A DNA stretch of 64,000 nucleotides from Ascaphus truei (taxonomy: Eukaryota > Chordata > Amphibia > Anura > Ascaphidae), in NCBI GenBank assembly GCA_036426205.1, contig CM071568.1, positions 219,091,216 to 219,155,215 on the forward strand. The letters run 5' to 3'. Of this stretch, positions 1 to 11,462 are shown piece by piece. Each line of letters starts with the position of its first letter. Positions within the stretch are counted from its first letter, which is position 1. The position numbers were made by a program, and so were the translations under genes. The notes under the pieces were generated by a model. The model had not been told where the DNA came from, made no database searches, and saw only the letters and a list, made by a program, of their open reading frames with translations.

Positions 1-296
1 ACCCCTCTCCGCTCCATGCTGTTTCCTCCTCTCCTTGGCCCCACCCCCAGGATCCTGACACCTCCTCCTGATTGGCTGCATTACCCAGCACAATCAGGAT
101 GGAGGAAGCTGCCCTGCCCCCTAGCAAAAGCCCTGCACGGGGGAATCCTGCTGCCCCCAAAGCCTGTCAGGTCACTATGTCCAGAGAGGTCAAATGAGGC
201 ACGTACATGTCCAGCATTAACTCTAATTTTGACTGGACAGAGTGTCCACATACGGGACAGTCCAGTTCAATACTGGACACCTGGCAACCCTAGCCC
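1..296. repeat. fragment of an interspersed repeat ending GGACACCTGGCAACCCTAG
   Basis: The right end CTGGACACCTGGCAACCCTA, read on the minus strand as TAGGGTTGCCAGGTGTCC, is a known kind of transposon terminus in tetrapod genomes. GGACAGTCCAGT repeats inside. The left part is cut by the window edge. The 150-codon ORF over it is not gene-like. Confidence 0.5.
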
Positions 297-2039
297 GTGG
301 GCTGTACAGTGTGCAAAGGGGATGTGTGTTTTTACAATTTTATTAACAATATGTACAGTAAAGTTCAAAAAAAAATGTACAGTGGAAGGGTTCAAGAAAA
401 AAAGCAAAAGTTCAAGAAAATGGAGACTACAGTATACAAAAGTCTTATTTATGAAAAATAAAAAATAAACACACAACCTTTAAAAACAGCCTAAAAAAAA
501 ACCCCTAGAAACAGCCATTACTGGCAATAATGCCCTCCTCCATGGGATTATTACTTAAGCACTGCTTAGTAAATATAGGCTTGTTTCTTTACACTACACA
601 CAGAATCTATGAAGTTGAAACTTTCATTCATCGTTATGTTACCTGAATTTTTCAAGTTCTACAGCTTCAGTTGATTCTTGCCATTGACTTCGACTTTTGC
701 ATCCATTCGTCTTACCACACTTTTGCTGAGGTTTTGATGTACTGCCAGCTTTTAAAGCAGGAAGCTTCAAATAAAAAATGGAATATTTATAGAAATATGT
801 CGCATGATGGATTTTAATATTTACTTTATTTTCTATTTAACTGGAATATTTTCTTTCTTCTTGTAAACAATTATTTCGTTGTGTATGTCTGTGCCTATCT
901 TTTATTGTCCTATATAGCAATTCTACGGGTATTCCAATAACCAATGTTTTCAGATCATTGTCTGGTTAACCAGGCTGACTCTTCGACATGCCCATCCAAA
1001 ACAAGTAATAACCCATATTAAAATACAGTCTGGGTTACATGGCAATGGGGCAGCAAATATGACGTTATAAGTAATGTTACAATATTCAATTGAGGTTCTA
1101 CTGAAGAAGGAATTTCAGAATAATTAGAATTGTATATAAAGTTAAAGACAATATAAGATGTAATACATCACAGATTATTAAATTATAATTATTATTATTA
1201 AAAGCAAGAGCACAAATTTGAGTGTCATACTTCTCTTTGCTATTAGATATTCCCAGTTCACATTATTGCCTGCTTGGTGTGTTAATATGCTTTCCTGATA
1301 ACGAGGCTTTAATATTGGATGAAAACATATTCATTAAATAATGAACAACACAGGCTGAGCTAACCCTACGTGCTCCCATAAATGTAGAGTTTAAAGGGGG
1401 AGATTCACTAACCTCTAGTACAAGTTAATGCACTGCGGTCTTGTGTTAACTGCCACTAACTGTAGTTAACACAGGATCGCAGTGCATGATCCCTACCACA
1501 GGATAGTGAATTTTCCCCCTGAAAGTGCAGATATAGAGTTTAAAAAGTTCCCAATCCTATGCAGTTCATCAAAAAACAATTTTTTGTAAAGAATGTATCA
1601 ATTGGAATGGCTTCCTTACGCACATTGAACTGTGCTAAAAGCAAATATTTGGCTGCTTTTGGTTCTTTGGAAATTAATTACAAAGTGCATTTCTTATAAA
1701 TGTGACAATGTTTGTCAATCAAGTGTTTCCTCGACTTATCACACCCTGCTCTTATCAGATAAATAATAAATATAAGATTGTTTTCCCCAGAGCGTTTCCC
1801 TGCTGCATTTAACAATAGGGTGAACAAGCAATTTTCCAGACCTGTGGAAACACTTGCAAACACAATCATAAGTATTGTATCTTTCTTTTCTTTTACCCAC
1901 CATAACATAATTATGTCTGGTCTTCTGGAAAGAGATGCACTGACACATTATACCTCCTCAGCGTGCGATCCGGTTAAACTGGTGTTGTTCTGATGCTGAA
2001 AAATCAATTCCCTCCTGTGGCACAAAATTACTTCCCATG
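297..2039. other. no gene seen
   Basis: AT-rich, with only short chance ORFs, apart from the snap-back element at 1395-1521. Confidence 0.7.
1395..1521. mobile_element. short snap-back element
   Basis: Ends AGGGGGAGATTCACTA and TAGTGAATTTTCCCCCT are inverted. Inside, GCACTGCGGTCTTGTGTTAA pairs with TTAACACAGGATCGCAGTGC. The whole 127 bp folds into one hairpin. Type unknown; no clear target duplication. Confidence 0.7.
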
Positions 2040-2510
2040 TGTCAGACCTCAGTTTGAGATGAGGCTTCCTCCATCTGAGTCCTTGCAGCGGCAACGGATG
2101 TATATATGAAGACAGGTGCCTCTATCCCCAGATGTAAAGGAACAGAAAGGCTTCCTGGTTGCTTCGCACAAAACGTGCCCGCGTCACTGCGTTGCTGCGC
2201 TGCTACGTGATGACATCCAACGCGTTTCGTCACTTTAGGTGACTACTCTGGTCATTTAATCAAATTTACACATATTTATTTTCAACCAAATGGCGCTTCT
2301 TTTTCTCCTGTTTTCTGTTTACATTTGGTCAGACTTGACCACACAGAAGCTTCGCCTATTCCGTACAGACTGACCCTATGCTATAATCAATTGATGCTCA
2401 CATTATTCACTTGCTACACTTATTTAATCCTTTTTTCACACTACACATATACAGAATTAATTTGCACATTTTAACACTACCATTCACTCACTAGCGCTAC
2501 TAATTGTTTC
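2040..2510. repeat. interspersed repeat with AACGCGTTTCGTC
   Basis: A CpG-containing block (GCTTCGCACAAAACGTGCCC, CAACGCGTTTCGTCACTTTA) of the kind often dispersed in frog genomes, followed by AT-rich sequence. It has no long ORF. Borders and class are uncertain. Confidence 0.35.
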
Positions 2511-2515
2511 TGTGT

Positions 2516-2517
<2 letters not shown>

Positions 2518-2555
<38 letters not shown>

Positions 2556-2632
2556 CATATATATATATATATATATATATAGATATATATATATATATAT
2601 ATATATATCTATATATATATATATATTTAAAC

Positions 2633-2652
<20 letters not shown>
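2518..2652 (+). repeat. (TA)n microsatellite
   Basis: About 135 bp of nearly pure TA with a few AAACA and GATA or CTAT interruptions. It produces the Tyr/Ile ORFs on both strands, which are not genes. Confidence 0.98.
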
Positions 2653-2663
<11 letters not shown>

Positions 2664-3959
2664 CTGCTCGTATGTGCACAACCACTCTTATACTGGTCAT
2701 ATTGGGATTTATGTTCAGCCATACTTAGACTGAGCTCCAATCCAGACCATACAAGTGCACACTAATATATAGAGAGTACATACTATTCATTTGACCATGT
2801 ACTGTGTAGCCCCATTATATACAGGCCAGCCACTCTATTGTAGAAGGGGGCCACTTCATCCGTAATAGTGGTACCTGTTTACACACTTAGGGGCCACCCC
2901 AGACTGACCTCAGTTTAGAAGTAGGTATCATACCTAGTTGTTATTGCCCTTGCCACTGTATCTATCCCTACCCTCTACTTAGCAGGGGTAGGATTTTGGC
3001 TATCTATATTGCTGTATCCGACCAGTTTTTACTATTCGCTGTCATATTGGCTCACACAGAGTCAATACATCTGACTCTTCAGCGTTCTATTTTATTTCAG
3101 TTAATACTCCCAATAAAGTGTTTTAAGATTTACATTCCTCACCCAGCATACATCATCTCCACATGTACATGTTGCTTTCAGTGACTGAGTGCTCTCCTTG
3201 GGGTTCTGTCTCTTGTTGTTGTGAATCTTTAGACATGCAAACAATAATTCAAACCAAAATTTGCTAGATTAGGCATTTAATTAACATAAATGTTTAAACT
3301 GTAATAATGCCCTGAAATCTACTGTAGAAACACCTCTATGCATTCTAACACAAAATATTTCATTTAACAGTACATTACGTGTACAAGTCTACACACTGAC
3401 AGGCCATTAGTAGTGGAATCACTTGCACTCATTCATTGGAGATTATTCATAAAGTATAATAGTGCTGATTTGACCCTATCGCACTTTAATAAACAACTGC
3501 CAATGAGTGCATGTGTGCTTAATGGTGAATGAATGGACCTACAAACAATTTAGTTATCTATTTGAACACAAAGTTAAAAATGTGTTTATGTCTGCATGTG
3601 TTTAGCTTTGTGTGTTTAGTTTGATCAGACTGAGCTTTGCCAGGCTTTTCCATAGCTCTAGCACTAAATATGAGCATATAACTATAGAATAATGCTAAAT
3701 ATACATACTTTCTATGATCTTAATATTTTTGAAAGCCTACCTCAATTGGCCATTTGTAAATCTTGCTCATGTTTGTAAATCTATAAGTTCATATAAACAT
3801 CAGATTTCAAAATTGAAGACTAGCTACATGCATTCAGTTGTATGTTTAAAACAAATATATAAATATCACACACATCAGTCTGGAGCCTTTGTACATAGCT
3901 CATTCAAGTAAACAAATGTTCTGACTTGAAACTTCAGAGTTTGCAATTTCCTAGGCCTA
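2653..3959. other. no gene seen
   Basis: AT-rich sequence without coding signature or clear repeat borders. Confidence 0.7.
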
Positions 3960-3962
3960 TAA

Positions 3963-4311
3963 GGCTGCGCTTATAGTGAGCACTGCATTGCTTGCTAGCG
4001 ACCGAGTGACTTCACATGCCGCCGTCGCTATAGCGAAAGTTGCACTTTGAGTAGTGCGATTTTGCTGCTGGCAAAAGGCAGTGACGTCAGCAAAGGGGAA
4101 GACACAAAAGGCAAGATAGAGATGAGATTGGCTTGCCGCCAGTCACATGATGCGGCCGTCGCTTTGTTTCACAAAATCCTTTGTCTTCTGAGCTTTTGGT
4201 CTCTCCACGTCGCTATCTTCCGTCATGGTCGCGCCCACTATGGGCAATCGTAACGGACTTCAGACACTTGCTATGGTGCTGCATGCCGTCGCCATAACTA
4301 TAAGTGCGGCC
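3963..4311. mobile_element. Harbinger-like miniature element (TAA target)
   Basis: Flanked by TAA (3960-3962 and 4312-4314). Terminal inverted repeats are GGCTGCGCTTATAGT and its counterpart ACTATAAGTGCGGCC. Interior is CpG-rich with CGTCGC motifs. Length is 349 bp with no ORF of note. A 3-bp TWA duplication is typical of PIF/Harbinger. Confidence 0.82.
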
Positions 4312-4314
4312 TAA

Positions 4315-5967
4315 TGTTTGTAAGCTACAGAACAAGGCATTGGGCATCTAATTTATTTTCTTAATGTGACTATAAATCATTAATCCTCAAAATATGTTTT
4401 CCTTTCCCTTGTAAATGACCCATCGTCCTCCCAGCTACAGAGATCCCCCAGTTACTAGTAAAATAGACTTTACATTTTCTGTGAACAAACCTACAAATAT
4501 AGCAATGTGGGCACCATTAGCAAATTGCAAATTCATTACAACTTGGGCCACCAGCGAGAAAGCCTGACCCCGTAGCCATATTGTGTCCACTGGACAAGTA
4601 CTCTTGGACGGTGCTTGTACCGTATCTCAGGAACCAGATCAGCTCTGTAGACTGCTGCTTCGAATGGTAAAATTCGATTCTTCTGTTGCTTTAGTGTAAT
4701 GGTGAAGTCAATGAAAATGTCAAAATAATTAGTTTTATTTTTACAGGATAATAACATGTTCGGGCCTACAGTAAACTTCTAATTTCTTTCACAGAATGAC
4801 ACTCAATTGGATATATTAAATAGAGCCTTTATTGCAATGTTTTGCATTAATGCTGACCCGTCATATAACAGTACTGTTATTAAAAAAAAAAAACAGCTCG
4901 ATTAGATAGCACACGTGTTATTTAACGCGCAATTTTGTACATGTACGTAACTCATTAACTGAGGTAATAATGTCTGCTATATCTGCTATATCTGTACACC
5001 TGATTGTGTAGCAACATAAGTTGAATACATTGCATTTACCAAAGTATTATTAGCACAAAAATGCATAAACTTATTCTGAGGTAGACAATAAAACATTTAC
5101 TTAGTGACTTTTAGGCCAAAATTTAACTAAGGGTGCTAAGGATTAGGATGCCTTTACTCCCATTCATGTGCTGAGGTGTGCTTACATTTAGCCCACTTCT
5201 ATGCATCTGAGCCTTAATGATGCAGGTACTGTAAAACCAAACCTAATTAAGTGCTTTCTTGCAATTTGCTCCTTTTTGGTCATAGTAACCAACGCTTGAA
5301 TGCAATCTCACTCTCATGTATTGTATTAGTGGAATGGGCACATTTCCCCAAAGTTGTATACAGTACATAAATATTTTTTTGCCATAATTGTGCCAACATG
5401 TTGTCCCTAAATGTGTGCAATTTTATATATGTGCAAAAATATTTAGATAATGATTGCAGTTTGATTTTGTCTCAGTTTATTTGCTAAACCTTGCTCTTCT
5501 TCAGCAGCTGGTTACTCCAAAAATAACAAAAAGAACAAAAAGAATGCATAATTTAGGTTCATTATGTCCACTGATCTTAGATATATTCATCCACTCAGAA
5601 TGTTTTACCTGTTGTTTGCTTGCTTGAACATTTAAAAGGGACCAGAGTCTTTTAATATCAGAGCAAATCCTAAAAAAAAAAAATTAACAAATGTAGAATT
5701 CAGTAACAAACACAATATATAGTCTCAAACAGAGACACTGTATTGAACTTTAAGATGCTGTTTATGGTTTCATCTGCTAAACATTAAACAATAACAGTTT
5801 TAACAAGCAGAAGATGACTCATTGGGACCTAAACATACTGTACAGTACAGCAGTTCAGGTGAGATGAATAGTGAAATAAGAATAATAGGTATTATTTTAT
5901 GAATCAAGGAATGCTTCTACTTCTTAATTAGTTTTCTGTAGGGTACTGTCCATTCCTATTTTTCAGC
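4315..5967. other. no gene seen
   Basis: AT-rich, with short poly(A) runs and a CTATATCTG triplication near 4980. Nothing coding. Confidence 0.7.
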
Positions 5968-5969
5968 TA

Positions 5970-6302
5970 CAGATGCAGCGGCAGTTATTCGAACATATCA
6001 CGGAGCCATTTTCGTGTGCGCTGCTGTACTCTAAGCGGCCAATCACGCGGTTGCTTTGTTTGAATTTCATGGATCCGATTTCTTCGGGTGCAATTCTTCG
6101 TGTTTCCGTGGCAGAAATGAATGAATTGTAATGTGTACAGTACAGTACTGTGTCACTTTGCAGGTGTTTAAAAACCAGAACACTAAAATGCCATTTTCTG
6201 CACTCGATAAAAACGAGTCAACATGCGGTCATGATGCGCCATGACATGGGTATTCCGAGATATACCATGCGTGATATGTTCGAATAACGGCCGCTGCATC
6301 TA
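5970..6302. mobile_element. mariner-like miniature element with long inverted ends
   Basis: TA lies on both sides (5968-5969 and 6303-6304). Ends are inverted repeats of about 33 bp: AGATGCAGCGGC, then GTTATTCGAACATATCACG, with the reverse complement at 6266-6300. The 333-bp interior has no transposase. The TA target points to Tc1/mariner; the family is inferred. Confidence 0.82.
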
Positions 6303-8639
6303 TACATTCATTTACCATGTCACTCTGCATACCTCTCTCACTAGTCAATATTACCATCAGACACTTTCCTACCCATGCTCTCCTTTTTCCATTTTTACTC
6401 CTACAGTATTCCCCCCTAAACCGTCTCTATAAAATAGCATAAGCGCAGGTACAGATGCCTAATTAATTCCATGCCAGCCTTCTCTCAGAAAATACAACCA
6501 TTTATTGTGCTTATTAGTGACATTAAAATGATATTGTGATGACCATGTACTGTATCAACAATTAAATGATTGTTACAAGTTTAACAGTATCAGCTGGGTC
6601 TCAAAAACTCAAGCACATAATACAATGGAGGTAGATATTATACTGACAACCAGTGAAGAAAAAAAATCCTCTGGCAGTTATCAACTCTAATGACTAAAGT
6701 GTCACTAAATGTAAAACATTTGACTAACAAGACTAACATGATGTTGAGGTATATACCACTTTACTTTTCTTATGTACAACCTATATTCGGTGACTTCTCT
6801 CTGGAAATACATATAAAGCACCAAGAAAAGTCACCTGAAATGGCACTACATGAAAATGACTCAAGGACTTCAATACACACTGTACTTTGTAAAAGGAACA
6901 AGGGATAGGGGTTGTAAGAAAGTTTTTGTAACATCAAAGGCAGCAGTAATTCCTTTATCAAAATGACATTTAAAATGGCAAAGGCCTAGCACCAAAAGAA
7001 GACAGACATAGGGACTTTACTGAGATGCAATGTGCACTTCGTAGAAGGAACTGGTGTTATGAACTAAAGTTTTTATTGTATCAAAGGCAGCAGAAATCCT
7101 TGTCAGAATTTTTTTTATCAAGAAGCAATGCTATGGGCTTAAGAATGTCAGTTGTGAAATGTGAGAAAGTACTTGTTCTCTAACGTATTTGCTATCCTTT
7201 ATCAATAATTCACTATTTGAAGGATTACATGAATTAAAAATACAAAGTCTCAAAACTGTTGTAAATCTTGTTGACTAACAAAAGTAACTTAGTGTATTGT
7301 ATTCCATGTAAAACATGTGCAGAACAATATTCAACTGTTATTGATAAATAGGACAGTGTCCCCTGGTGGAACTTCCATAAGTACTTACTGTATTAACAGA
7401 GGAGTTTTAGGTTCAGTCACAAGATAATTTTTAGGGTCTGAAAACGCAATTTCATTTTGTTTTTTTATTTAACTTCTAAATTGCTGAGATGACATATTGA
7501 AAATGCATTTTAAATTAACAATTGCACTAATGTTTGCCTTATCTACCTTCAAGATTTAAATTTCTTAAGAAACCTATTAAGTGCTTTTCTTCTGCTCCTG
7601 TCACCTGAAATGTTGAGTGTCGACATCCTAGTTAGAAAGTTATTACTGGTATTAGTCACTGTCATCTCCCCACATATAGAATTACCTCTGCAACCTCCAT
7701 TTTTGTGATGATCTTTCGTTAAAATAAACAAAGTTAACACACCTTTTAGTGGACCCCTGGTTTTTCTTCTCGGGTGTTTTTTCTGATTTTTTCCCTTTTT
7801 CGTGTTGATGCGGCATTATAAAACCTCAGGTCTATAAATCATATTTTGCATTCCTATAAAAAAAATAGATGTAAAGTGAATAATAGGAACATTATAATAA
7901 ATTATCCAAAACAACAATAGTGCGGTCCCCACACTCAAAAAAGGTATACCATGAAAGCTAATACCAATAGAGTTTTGAAAAAATGCAAAAGTATATATAC
8001 AAGTAATAAAGCATACACTGTTGAACACTATATAAACAACAATAGCCGTCAATCCAGTTAATATGAAAGTGTTAAAGCATACATGCGCGGGATAGAGATG
8101 CGAGCAGAGAGAGGTAAACCGGACTGTGCATAAAGCCTGGGGGAGCCTCTGAACGCTGGAGGAGCCAACCGATGTTGGACGGCTGAAAACAGATGACCGC
8201 ACAGACATTCCAACAGAGAGAGACTGCTTCCAAACAACCTAAGCTTCAAAATCAAACCACAATGCCTTGTGTGTTTGTTTGTTTGTTTGTTTGTTTGTGA
8301 GTGTAAATTTTATTTGTTATCTCTTTATTGTCATTAAACAGTATTATGCTATGCCTTTCTCCATTCTAATTTCAAGATACCATCAGGAATGATATAGAGT
8401 AGCATACACACTGGGGACAGGATACAAGCAAGTGTTAAGTTCTCTAGTTTTAGCTTTCAGTATCATTCATAAGTGATATCAACCCATATTACACCATCTG
8501 TATGTGGTTTGTTTTCTTTTTGTTTTTCTCCCTATATACCATGGAGAGGAAGCAATGAAACCACACGCTGGAGGACTTTTGTTTTTTCTCTTAAGATCCA
8601 TATTAAGATGCAGACCTCTTTTTGAGACTTCCAGCTCCT
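6303..8639. other. no gene seen; two diverged copies of one block at ~6870 and ~7040
   Basis: GTAAAAGGAAC...AAAGTTTTTGTAACATCAAAGGCAGCAG-type sequence (in two parts) occurs twice about 165 bp apart, diverged. The 130-codon hydrophobic ORF at 7816-8208 has no family resemblance. Confidence 0.6.
8272..8298 (+). repeat. (TTTG)n microsatellite
   Basis: Six TTTG units. Confidence 0.93.
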
Positions 8640-10022
8640 CCACGAGACTGTGAAATTCCCTTTTTAGAGATTTCCAGTTCTGAGCAGCTACTGCTGATCT
8701 CCTGGTGTGAGGCATTCAGCTCTATGCGGAGTGTGTGAACCTTGTTCTGGAAGATGTCCAAGTCTGTCCTGATACCACTGACCTTCTGGTGAGAGACCTC
8801 CAGCTCTATACTGAGAGCTTGAACCTCTTTCCGAAAGACCTTCTGCTCGGTAGCTAAACTGTGAAACTCTTTCTGGGAGACGGCCAGCTCTGCACGGAGA
8901 CTGCGAATCTCTTCCCAAGAGACATTGGGCTCTATACTGAGATTGAAAAACTCCTTTTGAGAGCGTCCCAGATCTATACCAAGATGGAGGGTCTCACTTT
9001 GAGCCTCCTCATGCTTCTTGTCTATGGCAGTAAGTTCAGTGTTCCTTGTCTCCATATGGTCAAGAGTTGATCCTGTCTTTCACCCTGCTTTTCATCCCTC
9101 GTGGTAAATTCAGCATTCGCTGTCTACAGAGCTGTCAACAGCTGGCGTTGTAGTAGGGCAATGTATCTGTCCTGCTTGCCCAGAACTTTTTTAAACAACT
9201 GTTCCTAGTCTGTTGGTAGTGCATCTTCAGGGTTGGTCAAAGGACACTCACTCACTTGGTCCGGCTCTGCTTCCCTGGTATGGTTTTTGAAGGTTTCTCC
9301 CTTGAGGACCGGAGAGACACGTTTTCAGGGTACACAACCTCTGCCTTTGGCCCTCTGGGGATTCTGTCTTTCCTGAGGTGAACCCTTTATTTGCTCTAGA
9401 CTCCAGGGTATCTCGGCCCCCCCTTTTCTTTGCGGGATCTGCAGACGTTTATGACCCTTCCATGGTAAGCAGAGAACCTTATTTCTTTTTCCGCCTTTTT
9501 CCCTTGGACGACTCCGTCCCATCAGGGATAGTGGGGTCTCCTTCTTTGTTTGAAACTTCAGCAGTTTCATTGCATCCACCATGCTTTTCTTGCAGTTGCA
9601 TTAGCTGGCCGAAATATTCGGCCAGCCCTTGCCGCCGCCAATCATCTTCACAGTCGTAGAGACCTGTCTTTATGTGGAATACAGGGTTCGGGCAGCTCCC
9701 CCATCCTAGAGGTGTTTTGTGGGTGTGTCGCATTTCGGGGCCAACATAAGAGACATCCTCCTCCTCATCAATATCCTCATAGGATTGGAAGGGACACTCT
9801 TCCGTGTGGCCGGGTTCATTACTGGAACACCACATTTTGCCCTCCATTTTGGATGTGTCAGGTGCATTTTTCCTCCTGACCTAGCAAGGCGCTGTTGCAA
9901 TGATTTTCTCTGTATATGTTAGATCCCCAGCTGGTAGTCCTAAAGGTGAGCAGACTTCACTTGTAGAGTTCATAATTCTCACATGTGTCCCTGTAGACTT
10001 TTTACTTTTCTTAGTGGCCATT
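8640..10022 (-). pseudogene. decayed retroelement-like ORF with 14-residue coiled-coil repeats
   Basis: A start at 10022 gives MATKKSKKSTG. The frame meets TAG after ATAPC (near 9888) but continues with MEGKMWCSSNEPGHTEECPF, an acidic stretch, and EYFGQLMQLQEKHGG to a basic GKRRKKK. Further on, 9055-8603 encodes eight 14-residue units of the type LSIELEVSHQKVSG (two heptads each), with more units in another frame below 8715. A frame break joins these parts. The layout suggests a retroelement structural protein rather than a host gene; I cannot name the family. Confidence 0.5.
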
Positions 10023-10244
10023 TTAAAAACCCATGGGATTTTTTTTCTTCACACACGTTGCGAGGTAGACTTTTGTCACAGAATCAGTACTTTGTGTGGG
10101 TCCCCATCTGTTGCAGTCCCCTCCGTAAGACTGTGGCGATGTGGCTGAAGTAAAAAATATTAACTCGCTTGGGTGTCACTGCCGCAGTTCATGCTCAGAG
10201 GTTCCATGCTTGGACATTTCAACTGGAAAAAGCCCTGTGCTAAC

Positions 10245-10827
10245 TGATATATGACTTTATTCATCTTGCCCAGAAGTGGCTTCAGTCTGAAGTCAACTCA
10301 GCAGCACAGATAGTGGAACAACTGGTAATGAACAAATTCTTAAGAGGTTGGTCATGTTATAAAGGACTGTCCCTCATTCAATTAACTCATGCAATTTAAT
10401 GTAGGGCGGGGAAATGATCATGTTCATAAAATGTATTCCTGCGCAGTGGGATTTGCATTTGCTGTGGTCCCCTCTAATGTTCAACATTATCTATAAAGGT
10501 AGAGGGGAAAAAACTGCTCGAGCTCTGCTAGACTCTGGGAGCATGGTTACTCTAGTGTCCCAACGATTAATAAATCGCAACAAACTAGACATCTCCAAGA
10601 CAATTGATATAATATGTATTCATGGGGACAAACGCCAACATCGTAATGCTGAAGTGGATTTGGAGACCAAAAGGGGTTCATTGTTTTATAGGGTGGGAGT
10701 AGTACCTGAAATAACCCATAATGTTGTCCTGGGGATAGATTTCCCTTATTTTCTGGATCTGTGGGGAGTCACTGATGACTGCAAAAAAATGGTTCCTCTG
10801 AAGAAGGAAAATATGATAAGAAATTAA
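10245..10827 (+). pseudogene. gag SCAN-like and retropepsin remnant, plus strand
   Basis: About 10268-10340 encodes WLQSEVNSAAQIVEQLVMNK, like the SCAN-type gag of Gmr1 elements. After stops, 10500-10827 encodes a retropepsin: RALLDSGSMVTLVSQ with the catalytic DSG intact, DIICIHGDKRQHRNAEV, and VVLGIDFPYFLDLW. It aligns well with the protease of the 21510 element (IECIHGD, LLGRDWPYL). No integrase or reverse transcriptase follows. Confidence 0.8.
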
Positions 10828-11115
10828 GCAACATTTCCTTTTCCAGATTAGGTTTTTGAGGGTAAAAACAAAGTAAAAAAAAAAAATCTTAGGGAAAAAT
10901 CGGGCTCCTTCAATTGTAATGATAAGGGATTAATCTGGTCAGGAAGTAGGACTTCTGGATCTGGATTTTAACCCTGGGAAGTTGGGGCTGCACAAAGGGA
11001 TCACCCTACTTTCATAGAAGCAAGGGAAAATATCCAGGTCCTAAATGGGTTCCCTGTACGTTCTAATGTTCCCCTCTGTTTCCCCTATTTTGAAGTTGAA
11101 ATAATCTTGTTCTGC

Positions 11116-11462
11116 CTAGTGAATGATCCCAGTAAGGTAAAAAAGTGCTGGTCTCCCATGACAACATCTTTTTAGAAAGGAAAGGTATACAGGGATATAC
11201 CTAATAAGTAAACATGGGAAAGATGTTAATCCAGGGAGTAATCTGATTTTTGGAGTCAGGAAGGAATTTATTTTTCCCCTTATGAGATATCATTGGATGA
11301 GATTTCACAGTTTTTTTGTTTGCCTTCCTCTGGATCAATATACTGTAAGTACGGATATAGGATAAAGTATCTGTCGTCTAAATTTAGCATAGGTGTAACT
11401 TGATGGACTCATGTCTTTTTTCAACCTCATCTACTAATTAAATAACTATGTAATACTGTGTT
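11116..11462 (+). repeat. frog-type interspersed repeat (3' part)
   Basis: Contains TTGCCTTCCTCTGGATCAA, TGTAACTTGATGGACTCATG and TCTTTTTTCAACCTCATCTAC. I know this series as an abundant interspersed repeat of Xenopus and other frogs. It is the best single hint of an anuran host. Border positions are approximate. Confidence 0.55.

Noticed and set aside
2484..2733. ORFs of alternating Tyr and Ile on both strands
   Set aside because: They read a TA microsatellite.
7816..8208. 130-codon hydrophobic minus-strand ORF, possible membrane protein
   Set aside because: No family resemblance, no conserved start context, and repeat-like surroundings.
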